A stretch of DNA of 64,000 bases from Brienomyrus brachyistius. Its lineage: Eukaryota; Chordata; Actinopteri; Osteoglossiformes; Mormyridae. How positions within the stretch are numbered: the stretch's first letter is position 1; every line of letters begins with the position of its first letter. The stretch covers positions 22,926,461 through 22,990,460 of the forward strand of contig NC_064548.1 of assembly GCF_023856365.1 (NCBI RefSeq), in the 5' to 3' direction. Below the pieces are notes generated by a model. That model did not search any database. It was not told the DNA's origin and saw nothing but the letters and a program-made list of their open reading frames with translations. Made by a program: the position numbers and the translations under genes. Positions 24,806 through 35,636 of the stretch are shown piece by piece.

Positions 24806-25572
24806 TGGACGGATTCTGCCATAGATCTTTGGTTAGGATATTATTAAAGAAACTAGAGATTGTCTAACTAGGCTCTATACACACACATACGCACACATAC
24901 GTGAAAGATTATTTAAAACGAAAATATGGCATTTTATCCGAACTACAGGAATAGACGGGTTGTCATCGTCTGTTTAAGAAATAATAATAAAATGATATGG
25001 TGCCCACAGTGGTAGTCAGTGCTAGTCATGCTGTGACACTGGAGTTGCAGTTAAATCCGCGGCTATTATTTGTCCCATCCATTTATTTTATATAGGCCTA
25101 TATAAAAAATGAACATTATTCATTAATAATAATATAGACTGAATTTCCATTCCACCCATCTGCAAGCCGTCGATGCGGATGGTAGAAACTTCTAGGGAAC
25201 ACAGTGGACTAACTGGCTTCCACAAAAATAAACCATGAAGCAAAATGAAATATTTAACTGTATTTGACCGTAAGTCGTATTCTGCAAAATGTTTAGTCAC
25301 ATGCGGCGGTGAAACGCACGAAATAAACACATTCTTCACCATGGACTTATAATAAAGCTAAGGAACGGGCTGCTTGTCTACGTCAGTGCCCAGGGATACC
25401 CCCATTTATCATTTCCCGTGCAGTTTCTACGCTCTAAATAAACAGGTTGTAGAGCGGTCACACTATCGCGGCCCAATTCCATTTATAGAGCAGGCACACA
25501 CCCTTCTCCAGACGCTGTCCAATCCGTTCACAAGTGTCTGTACGACGACGAAGACTGAGTAAAATATGCACA
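24806..25572. other. Upstream region of myl1
   Basis: No coding frame or bounded repeat was recognised. It would hold the myl1 promoter-proximal elements. Confidence 0.35.
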
Positions 25573-25580
25573 TATATATA
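25573..25580 (+). promoter_or_regulatory. Candidate TATA element of myl1
   Basis: TATATATA lies about 135 bases before the myl1 start codon. That suits a strongly expressed muscle gene with a 5' UTR of about 100 bases. This is a position-based guess; no initiator, MEF2 or E-box cluster was firmly identified. Confidence 0.25.
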
Positions 25581-25715
25581 CTGCCATTCTATTCTTTAAC
25601 GCCTTGTGTGTCGTCCAAGTTCCGTAAGCTGCAGCTCACCAGTTCTTTTGGCACCTTGATCCCGGGCAGGAGTCGTATATATTCTTCGTCTTAAATTAAA
25701 TTCTAAAAGAACGAA

Positions 25716-28700
25716 ATGGCACCTAAAAAAGACGTCAAGAAAGCTGAGCCCGCAAAGCCGGCTGCTGCACCCGCACCCGCACCCGCACCGGAGCCCGCAC
25801 CGGCACCCGCTAAGCCTGCCGTAGACCTGTCCGCTATCAAGGTAATATTCATTTTGCTCTCCTCTATTGCCCAGACCCATTTTTTGTGCGCTGAAAGTTG
25901 CACCGATTCATTCATTCAAAGAGCAGAGCAGTTCCTCCAAAATTAGCCGTCTACGTAGATGATTGCAATATTTAGTATTAGTAATAGTATTTAATTGTCT
26001 GATCGGTGTTTGTAAATGTGATATAAGCAAAATATATCTGACTATTATTCAGTGTCTGATATTAAATATAGAGTGATTAATTGCTATTTTTGTGTTATCA
26101 GGAGACCGAAGTTAATTGATCTTTCTGGATGATTACCACAGATTTTCCGCCTGGGGCCGTCAAAGACCTCGGAAATAAATGGAACTAGATCACTAGATTA
26201 CAGACAAGTGGCATCGAGCCTATAAAGATTTTTTTTCTTTTTATTTAATTTAGTTATTCTTGTAGGAAATTATCCAACACACAAATGTGTGTCATTGTGC
26301 GCGTATTATTGTTGACTATACAATTATGTTTAGTGCCGAAATTAATTTACATTTTGTTCATTATCAAAGTACAGTTTTTTTATTCTAAGTAGGTTTCCAG
26401 CACATATTTAACTCTATATAAATTGACACACTATGAAAAGTAACACAGACCAGAATGGTTTCTTCATGAAATACGCTATGATTTTGTTAGGGATAGGACT
26501 GAACTGTCTTAATGACTGAGCTCCTTACAGACTGGAGGCCTATGACTGCGTCCCTTTGCTTCACCTTAAGCCGACAAGCTCCAGTTAATCAAGATTGCGT
26601 CAAAACGCCGGGGGGCGGGCCGGTCAGTTCGGTACCATACCAAATGTGGAGCAACGATTGCATCCAAAAAAAGGCTCAGAGCTTAAGTGATCACTCCATT
26701 TAACTAAGGAAAGAAGGAAACAAAATAGAAAGCTTAACTTTGCATGACCATGATGTATCGCTATATATGTACAATATACTTTCAGGCAGTAATCTAAAAC
26801 ACAAGATGTAGTCAGGTTGGTGTTTGGCCTAATTATTGCATGTGCAGTCTACACATTGTACGCCGTAAAATAATGCTGCGTATTTCAGTATCGTCACTTC
26901 CAAGAGCCAAAACTTTCAATAGCCACTTAATTCATACACACGCGAAAAAAGTGGACACTTAGAAAATGAATGTAAGTGTAAAATGTTTTGACTTCGATTG
27001 GCCTAAGTACTCGTGCTTGGTAAAGTTAACTAACCTTGTTATTTGTCCAGCAGTAGTATTTAGCTGGCGTCAACACGTAATGACACGCCTGATGATGAAA
27101 AGTTCGTATAGGATACTCTAAGTTGGGATCACAAATTCATGATATTAACATTAACGGATGATCGATAATAAAAAAATTATAAAAGTATACGCTCTATAGC
27201 TCTTACATTAGGACACTATAGCTTATTACATTAGTAGAAATAAAAGGAAATCGTACATTTTTAAACCAGTGATGTGTGACCAATGCATTGCTCCGCTGCT
27301 CGAATATGTTTGAAATACGCTGACCAAAGCGAATAACTGTAAGTGACTTTGGGCAGTTCCTAAATATAGCACCCATCCTTCTAAAGACCCCTACAGTCAG
27401 GAGATTGGAGATCCGCTTTCAGGTTTCCGCAAGCATGTTGAAGAAGTCAGGCGCCATTTGTACTTTTGTCCGTGTAATAAATAGGAAAAGTTCCACACAT
27501 TCCTGCTCGGATACTCAGTTTTTTATTTGCGTAGTAGATTTTGAAAAGTTCGAATGACGTCACAAGTAAAGGTGCACTGCGATGTGAGGACTGACAAGAC
27601 CCGCTGGATTTTATATGTTTCTTTTTTCTTTTTTTATTTAAACGATTGCATATTCACATTTTACCATGTATTAATATGAAAATATAGGTGTCTCCCTGTC
27701 CAAATTCCATCTCTTGAAAGCCAGGATATAAAGACTAGAATCTTCTCTGTCCCATAATGTGCAGTGAGGTCACTTGGGATCTCCGGGACACAAAACGCTG
27801 CTGGGAAAACTAGCGTGAAGCAAAATAACGGCACGTCTTTTATGATTTGCAACAATGAGGGAGGGTGGGAGAGCAATACATTCTTTCCATATTAGTACAG
27901 CATCGCCTAGCGATAATAAATATATAAATTACTGGTGTAATTGGATCCATCACTGGTACACGTTCCAGTTCTCCTGTGCATTCTAAGTCATTTTAAGGTG
28001 TGAAACGTTCTACTTTACACTCACTTATAAAATATTCCAGCTGCGAGATGGCAATTAACCTGAGTGTAAAACACAACCCACATCAAACGGGTTATCCTGC
28101 GAACTCCAAACACACAGAGCGTAGGTAGGATTCACACCTCCATTACCCACTGAGCCACAACGACGCCCCTCGCCATTAGCACGGAGATCTCATAAAATCC
28201 CAAAAGTTGGTATGAATATGCTCAGACAGCTGCACCATGCAGTGTGTGTTTGTGTGTGGGGATAGTTAGGCTTTAGCACCTGTATGTATGCAATGTATGT
28301 CCCCCCCCCCCCAAGTAAAGACTCAGCCTCCTTTCCATTCATATCCAACTGCATTCCTAGTGTGACTTACAGGAGTGTTCTTATATCAGAAGGTTTTGCA
28401 CAAAATGGCTGGTTCCAAATAGTTTTGTTTCAAAAGATCTGTTCTCTGTTCTCTACAGGTGGAGTTTTCTTCTGACCAGATGGATGGTAAGTAAATTCTG
28501 GAATGTAGTATATGTTCAGAAGCCAGATAAGTTTGTATGTGTGCATGTAATGTATCCCAGGAGATCGAAGAGTATTTATCGTGGGCACAGCCCTCCATGC
28601 GGTAAAATGGATCGCTCTTGTCCAAAAATTAATTGTGGGGACACCCCCTCAGCAAAATGTACGTGGAGTCGCAGGGTTCCCCATGGTCCGGGTCCGAATT

Positions 28701-31700
28701 TTAGGCCCAGTCCAGCCTCGTGTGTCTTAGATGTTTTACCTTGTTTCGATTGTTTCAGTAGAGCATCGATCCCACAGCGCAAGTATTTAATCAGAAACAA
28801 CTAGCGTAAAAATAAATTAATATAACAATGCAATCGCTTGTAGCCTGTTGCACCAGTAACTGGTGGTCCCCATTCTGTAATATTACAGATGCTCCTCTAC
28901 TTACGAACTTTCAACTTACGAACTTTCAGACATACAAACGAAAAGGACTGTAAGTTCAAATTGTGTTCCTTGGGCTCCCGTTTCCTGTCCGCAGCATAAA
29001 TTTTAGTACGACTTCTGGCCGCTACTCCCGCCGCGCAGCAGCGTAGCGTGCAGACCCCCAGCATCCTAGTTCTTTGTACTTGCTATAACCTTAAAATGCT
29101 ATTGAATAACGACTTACCAACATTTCAAGTTCCGAACAGCCGTTCGTAACGTATAGCTCGTTAGCAAGTAGAGGAGTGTCTGAGCTGTTCTCAGGTTTGC
29201 CATGTGATGATTTATTGGTTTACTGTTGTGTGTAGGAAATTATTGATGTTCCCGAAAATACAGATCGAGATATTTTTGTCATTTTCCTTTACCAGGGGCG
29301 CTCTAATATTGTAAAAATTGCCTTGCGTGCCGTTTGGTGCAATCACACGCACAAAATAAAATGTATGGAAACAGCACGATAGTGGTAATGAAATTGCTCC
29401 CATATGCATATCTGCTATATTAATTATAATTCCTTTCATGAACGCGGGCATGGGTTGGGGACGGTTTTGGTACTCGCGGAGGTAGGGTAGGGATAGGGAT
29501 CGGGACAGATGTCATCCCGAATAGCTCTCTAGTGTGCATGATACCATGCACCGTCACCTGGATCCCTCCTTTTCTTGGCCAACAGGGGGCAGTGTTTTCT
29601 ATTTTGTTGCTGGGGGAGCTTGATATGTACGCGCCGGTGTTCTGACGAGTTGATCTACCTATCGAGACGTACTATCGAGCCTTTTCGCGCATGTGCAGTT
29701 CCACCATTTGGGGGGTTGGGTTAGGGTTTACGTAAGGGTTTGAGGGGGTTTTGGGGGGTTAGCGTTAGGGTAAAGGTTAGGGCTATCGATTTGCACTACG
29801 GTAGCCTAACTCGACAAAGTAGCTCAACTCGACATAACACCGGCTCTGCCTGTTCCTTATCATAAATAGGATAACCCTTGTTATGTGAAAAATGCAACTA
29901 CAGACTAGCGAGGAGACAGGCAGTCAGCCTCGATGGGTTTATGCACTGTTCTCTAATTTTCTTTGAGTATATTAATTTCCTTCAGCTTGTAGTCCAATAC
30001 GCAGCTAGCTAGCGACTGCTCGTGGTCGGAGCTCTTAAAGCTGGATCGGTTAATTATAAAGAGTTTATAAGAGGGTCCTAGTGCTTTGTAGGCTGTATGT
30101 GTTTACTGAACGCTTGGCCATAGCACCAGTATGCAAACCCGTGTGGCTGAATTTAATTAAACACGAACATAACAACAACTATAATATTATTATTATTATT
30201 GGGGGCACTAGGGGGAAGGACGTAAACAGAGGCATCGAAGCAACTCACACATACACATAGGAGGTATTCCTACTGAATAAAATAAAATGTCAACATGAAA
30301 CAAGGCGAAATCCTGAAGACTTCAGGCAGTTCAGAAATCCCAGCTGGACACATTTTTAGGTCCCAAAAAGAGGACAAATCCAGGAAAAAGAGGACATATG
30401 GTCACCTTAAATTAGATACATGGATACTGAATATCGACAGAGTGATATAGTGATTGTTCTGTTTTTTATTAGTCTACCATATTTGTGCCACACAAACTGG
30501 TTAGAGGGGTTCAATGCAGCTCTACCCCAAAACTGTGCAGGTAATGTTTTGTGGAATTCAATGAGTAGCTGAATACCCCATCATTAGAGTAAAGGTTTGT
30601 CTTCCTCTGACTGTTCTGCCCATAGACTACAGAGAGGCCTTCGGACTATTTGACAGAGTTGGTGATAGCAAGGTGGCCTACAATCAGGTGGCTGACATCA
30701 TGCGCGCTCTTGGACAGAACCCCACCAACAAGGACGTAGCGAAGATCCTGGGAAATCCATCTGCAGAAGGTGACGAAATGCCCCCTCCCTCATTAACATT
30801 CCCAGGCCAAGCCCCCACTTCTCCAGTTACCAATATGTGGGTCCTTCATATGGTGGTTGGGGGAAATAGACTGCTGGTTTACAGTACTGTAGCTGCTTCC
30901 TACCAAAGCATGCAGCTGCAAGCTGCCCCAGTTCTCTGACTGTCACACTGTTGAAAGCTCACTCTCACAGGGAGGTGTTTATAAAATCCCTCCAGCAGCA
31001 TAGAAACGCCGGTTTGGTTGTACATGTATGCAGAAGTGGAAGGTTCAGGTTCAGAAAGAAAAAATCCAGACCAATATTTTGTTTCAACCAACTAGTTGAG
31101 TATAAAGAATCATTCACAGAGCACTTAGCTGGTTGGTTGAAACAAAATCTTGATCTGGATTTGTACTTTCTGAACCTGAACTTTCCATCTCTGCATGCAT
31201 ATACCTTTTCTTAACACCCTGGTCCACTGTCTCCATGCAGAAATGGCCAACAAAAGGGTGGACTTTGAGAGCTTCCTGCCCATGCTGCAAGCCATCGTCA
31301 ACACCACAGAGAAGGGAACCTTTGAGGACTACGTGGAGGGTCTGCGTGTCTTTGACAAGGAGGGCAATGGCACAGTGATGGGCGCTGAGCTGCGAATCGT
31401 CCTGTCAACACTGGGTAAGAGTAAAGACTGGCTACTGGCAGCATTTGGATGCAGTGCTATTTTAACACCATTAAGAGTTAAGCGTACAATTCAGTGAATT
31501 TTTTTTCATACATTTCAAAAATTTTGTAAAAATTTGAAATAGTACATCCCCCGTATTGTAAATTACCTACAGAGTTGTAAAATCCAGCACAAATTTGAAA
31601 AATAAAGGTCTGAAGATCAGTTTGCCGATTAATGCTTTGCAGGTGTTTCTATGTCGCGGATGTTTTTGCTCTAACCGGCTGGTCCCATCGATGCATCCGC

Positions 31701-32097
31701 AGGTGAGAAGCTGACTGCGTCCGAAGTCGATGCTCTCATGCAGGGACAGGAAGACGAGAACGGCTGTGTCAACTATGAGGGTCAGTACCAGGGCCCTTGA
31801 TCTGCATGTCTCAGTCTGCAGGACTCCATCAGAAGACAGGCATCAAATTACTAACTACATCATGCCCTGCATTATATAAAACATGGTGGAATAGTGTCTT
31901 GCTATTACCAGACTTATTATCTTTTACGCTTGTTGAAATATAGGTATTTTTTTACGTCTATATATTTGCACTCTTCCATTTACTTGCTCACGCGTAACAG
32001 TGCCTTTATACTGTGTTTTGCTAAGTTCACTGATCATCACAAATTTGAAAGACATACAGGCAGACAGATAGACAGACAGACAGATAGACAGACAGAC

Positions 32098-32168
<71 letters not shown>

Positions 32169-32491
32169 CGATTGATCATCTGACTATCCGGTTCCAAGAG
32201 GATTACGTTTGATCTTAAAAATCTTAAATCAGATTGTTATGATACTGCAGTACTTTGAAACTGTTTTCCTTCGATGCGTAAGGGGTTTCAGTGGGTTGGG
32301 TGAACATCCAAAGAGAATCCAGTGTTTCCCACGGGTGGTGATTTTTTTGGTGCATACGGCACAGATTATGCCCCATGTGTTTTGTCGCCCCCCCTCCATC
32401 CTCCCGTCTGTCTCCTTGATGTTGTCTCTCACTTCTCCCACTCTCTCTTCCTCCCCTCTCAGCTTTCGTCAAGCACGTCATGTCTGTGTAG
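25716..32491 (+). CDS. myl1: Myosin essential (alkali) light chain 1, fast skeletal, MLC1f isoform, 6 exons, 192 aa
   Basis: Exons: 25716-25841, 28459-28486, 30626-30769, 31241-31414, 31703-31780, 32463-32491. They total 579 nt with all joins in frame. The 28-, 144-, 174- and 78-nt internal exons have the sizes expected for vertebrate MYL1. The N-terminus starts MAPKKDVKK and continues as an Ala-Pro-rich arm to about residue 36. This is the actin-contacting extension specific to the long (MLC1) form, and DLSAIK closes exon 1. Residues 53-192 are the EF-hand body. The first loop (61-72) is degenerate, and the best preserved is [12 protein letters not shown] (138-149), as usual for essential light chains that no longer bind calcium tightly. 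The protein wraps the IQ motif of the myosin neck in the fast-muscle sarcomere. No MLC3f alternative first exon was recognised. The cardiac/slow paralogues myl4/myl3 are less likely because of the lancl1/acadl neighbours. Confidence 0.95.
28075..28170 (-). mobile_element. SINE head fragment in myl1 intron 1
   Basis: Read on the - strand it gives a tRNA-like A box (TGGCTCAGTGGG) and a B-box-like GTGTGAATCCTACC, then a TGTGTGTTTGGAGTT body like that of the GGAT-tailed SINE family. Confidence 0.5.
28886..29182. mobile_element. MITE with CTCCTCTACTT ends in myl1 intron 2
   Basis: The left end CTCCTCTACTTACGAAC is mirrored by GCTCGTTAGCAAGTAGAGGAG at the right. Inside, TACGAACTTTCA occurs twice at the left. 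No coding capacity. Confidence 0.7.
29633..29844. mobile_element. MITE with GCCGGTGTT ends and a G-rich core, myl1 intron 2
   Basis: The left end GCCGGTGTTCTGACGAGTTG pairs with CAACTCGACATAACACCGGC at the right; matching continues imperfectly for about 40 bases. The core (29708-29784) has many GGGTT/GGTTAGGG runs. Confidence 0.7.
30340..30415. repeat. Interspersed repeat remnant in myl1 intron 2
   Basis: Contains AAAAAGAGGACAAATCC and AAAAAGAGGACATATGGTCA, a doublet I recognise from a common fish/vertebrate interspersed repeat end. Confidence 0.4.
31024..31203. repeat. Long inverted repeat (hairpin) in myl1 intron 3
   Basis: Two arms of about 75 bases (31024-31100 and 31126-31203) pair almost throughout. 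GGTTCAGGTTCAGAAAG at the left matches CTTTCTGAACCTGAACTTT at the right, and TTTTGTTTCAACCAAC matches TTGGTTGAAACAAAA. The loop is about 25 bases. It is probably a palindromic MITE. Confidence 0.8.
32060..32166 (+). repeat. (GATA)n / (GACA)n microsatellite in myl1 intron 5
   Basis: Mixed GACA and GATA units, then about 16 pure GATA units. Confidence 0.9.
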
Positions 32492-32940
32492 GACGTCTCC
32501 AGCAGAAGTCGCGGAAGCCGACACATACCTGCGGACCCCATGGTCTCGGGACGCCCACTCATTGTTTCTAAGACCAGCCGAGGAACAAAAAGGACAATGG
32601 GATGTCAGCTCTCAGCCATTCGCTTCCCTTCTCCTTTTTGCTTTTCTGTCCTCTCCCTCTCTTTGGAAGCCACCTTTCCACAGCAGAGCATGCCCACGTT
32701 TAACCTGAACCCCCTCCAATTTGCTGCTTGTGAAGGTTTGCCTCCTACAGAGGGATGGACCAGAGGATGTGGCAGAGGTGGGAGTCGCCCCCCCCCCCTT
32801 GCCCCACCCCACCACATCACTACTGTACTCACTGGTGGTGCTCAAATACTTGCCATGACTTTGTACTTGACCTCCCATTCCCTCAACATGTAATTTATTT
32901 TTGGTCTGTCATTTCACAAAATAAACTTGTTAAAGGTACA
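32492..32940 (+). other. myl1: myl1 3' UTR
   Basis: About 450 bases follow the TAG stop and contain a C-run at 32788-32798. The stretch ends just after the AATAAA at 32920. Open frames in it on both strands show no recognisable protein similarity. Confidence 0.7.
32920..32925 (+). terminator. myl1: myl1 poly(A) signal AATAAA
   Basis: A canonical AATAAA about 430 bases after the stop codon, in a T-rich stretch. The length fits a short muscle light-chain 3' UTR. Confidence 0.7.
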
Positions 32941-34425
32941 ACATAACCTGACCTACCTCTGTTCTTCCCTTTCCCATTTAAACACCTCCATTTATTTTAC
33001 ATATAATATAATAGCATTGATAATCTGTTCTTGAACCGGTTTGATTTACACTGCAATACACATTTTTCCTTTACATTATTCATACACAAGTGCTGTATCC
33101 TTTATATAGAACAGAGTAGAATCGCTGTAATTTATTCATGTCCTTGGGGAAATTGGGTTGTTTCTGCGCACCCCAGCTTGCTCTCCATGAATGACACAGA
33201 CAAACATGTTTTTATATACAAACGAGAACAAGTTTTGGGGTCAGTGCCCATTATTGCTCATTAACAGAATCAGATAAGAATAATCGTGGGCGATGAATTT
33301 GAAATCCTTCCTCCCTGCTCCCATCTCCCACTTCTTTCACAAAAAAAGTGAGCACTATCGGTTCCTTTTCGTTTAGCCGACGCCATTACATATCGCTAGC
33401 GACATTTTTTCTAATTCCTACAGGTTTACATTGGCTTCAAAAATGAAGCTAGATTAACACCAGAGTGACCCAAAGTGTTCTGCTAATCATGACTTGGGTC
33501 AGGTATCAGACAAAGTGAGAAATTGCGATGTGCTAAAAATAACCTTATTGGTAATGCTTCCCTTGTGATGAAATTGTCACGGTTCCAAATTTTCAAATAT
33601 ATCGATACCACTTTCAACACTAGGTGGCAGTGTTCATGGTCACATTTGTCATGTGGCGTGTCCTGTCCTCCAAAGGGCTGTCAGTCACAGATCAAGTTAA
33701 AAAAAAGTGAGATGGGGCAGAGGGACTCTTCAGAAAAAGACCAGCTCAGGTGGTTCATGCAGTGAAGTCACGAGGCAGACCAGCGTCTGCCATAAGAGCA
33801 GGCTTATATTCCTGGTCATTTTAATGGCCAGATTATTTCATAGGCTATAAGTGCAGGGCTCCTGCAAAAACTGTAACCTATTAAAAGTGCCTGATCAATC
33901 CATCCCCCCAATTTGAGAAGTTTTACCACAGGCACAACTGCTGATTTGCAGATTACTGACGTTAACGTCGTTTTTAATTCTCTCGCTTTTCCCTTTTGGC
34001 TGAAAAAGTAGCTCAAGTGGGCTTCCTCCCCACATCAGCCTAGATCTCCCGAAGAAGTTAATCCATCCCTGTCTGACTTGGGCTTGCCGAGATAATAGTC
34101 CATGATAAACCATGAATAGTCATTAGTCATGTAATAGTCATTGTAAATCATGATACTTTATCAATATCAATTGGAAAGTTCTCTCTTCACCTATCCCATC
34201 TTGCACTCCGCAAAACGCACACACACATATATAGGTTAGAGCAAAGTTAGGAGAGTCATAACACACAACAGCCCTAAGGAAATCGTGGGATAAGGACCAT
34301 GCCCAAAGCCCCAAAAGTGCCATCAGTCTATTGGCACAGGGATTTGAACCAGCAACCTTCTGATTTGAAACAGCAACCTTAGTCCTAACTGAATAAGCCA
34401 GATAGTGATGGCCATGAAGTTACTT
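32941..34425. other. myl1-acadl spacer, first part
   Basis: No exon was recognised. Near 34330-34400 a GGGATTTGAACCAGCAACCTT-like stretch resembles the B box of a minus-strand SINE, but its ends are unclear. Confidence 0.4.
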
Positions 34426-34429
34426 GCAG

Positions 34430-35035
34430 GGATGATGTTAACCAACTGGCATCATAGTGCCAGGAGAGCAACCTCTTTCTAAACATCGGCAAGACTAAGG
34501 AGATGATTGCGGACTTCTGCTCAAAGCAGATCAGCGTACTTGCTCCCCCTCTACATGTATGAGGCTGCAGTGGAGAGAGTCGGCTGCATCAAGGTCCTGG
34601 GGGTTAACATCTCTCAGGACCTGTCCTGGTAAAAACTAAGACAGCGCAGCCCAGCAGTACCCGTTCTTTCTTTGTGGGGTAGAGGCTTGGCATGTCCTCC
34701 CACATCCTGAGGAATTTCTACATGTGCACCATGGAGGCTATCCTGACTGGCTGTATCACTACATGATATGGAAACTGAACAGCCCGTGGTCAAAAAACCA
34801 GGAGAAGACAGCACAGAATATCGCTGGCTGCAATCCGTCTGACATCCAGGACATCTACACCAAACGACCAAAACAGTCGTGTTTATCTTCAAGGACCCGG
34901 CCATCCCAGCCACAAAGCGCCTTCAGTAGGACCCCCAGACAAACAGTATCAGAGAACCAGCTCATTAACAAACAGACTCTGTACCAGGCTATATCTCAGG
35001 CAGTAAAGCTGCTCGATAGCTGCGGAGGCTATTAG
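34430..35035 (+). pseudogene. LINE ORF2 C-terminal fragment, broken
   Basis: Translation in shifting frames gives KTKEMI, then VERVGCIKVLGVNISQDLSW, NPSDIQDIYTKR and FKDPAIPA. These match the region after the reverse transcriptase in fish LINEs (pattern ERVxxFKFLGVxIxxxLxW ... LxDIYTxRCxxxA). Stops and frameshifts are present. The piece is 5'-truncated and inactive. Confidence 0.7.
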
Positions 35036-35075
35036 TATGGAAAATGTGTACATTTCTATTTATTACTCCTTTTCA

Positions 35076-35391
35076 GGGGTGGCACAGTGTTGCCATGGCA
35101 AACACTGTTGTCTCACACCTCTGGGACCAGGGTTCCGGTCTCTGCCATGGTGTTATGTGTGTGTAGATCACATGTTCTCCCAGTGTCATCGTTGGAGTTA
35201 CTAAATTACCCTTAGGTGTGAGTGAATGATGTGTGAGTGTGCCCTACAGAGGACTGGCACCCCATCCTGGGTTGCATCCTGCCTTGCACCCGTCGACTCC
35301 AGACCCAAACCACCACCCCCCCCCCCACCCCACCCCAACCCAACCCAACCCAACCCTGAATAGGACAAGCATTTTCAGAAAATAGATGGAT
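35076..35391 (+). mobile_element. tRNA-derived SINE, degraded copy upstream of acadl
   Basis: Same order as the SINE at 3658: GGTGGCACAGTG head, CACACCTCTGGGACC, CATGTTCTCCC, GGAGTTACTAAATTACCC, GGCACCCCATCCTGGGTTG and a GATGGATA tail. It has deletions and a C-rich insertion (35316-35326). It ends about 245 bases before the acadl start codon. Confidence 0.7.
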
Positions 35392-35636
35392 ATTCTATTT
35401 CGCAATTTGATGTATTAGTTTGTCTATCATATATTACTCTTAACCGTACTTATTTCTTTACTACAGAGATAAATCAATTTTGATTTGGTTTCACTGTCCG
35501 ACTCAGGGCCGCTTGGTGTGTTGAGCGAAATAGTTAAAATGTCCTTTTATTTCCCCGTCGAAAGGGGGCGCTGTCGTGTCGATTACACTTTAGTACGGAA
35601 TCAGGTCATTCAGTCACTCTGTGCCGTGTAACCAAA

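Noticed and set aside
32224..32562. 112-codon - strand frame near the myl1 last exon
   Set aside because: Antisense to intron 5 and exon 6; no domain.
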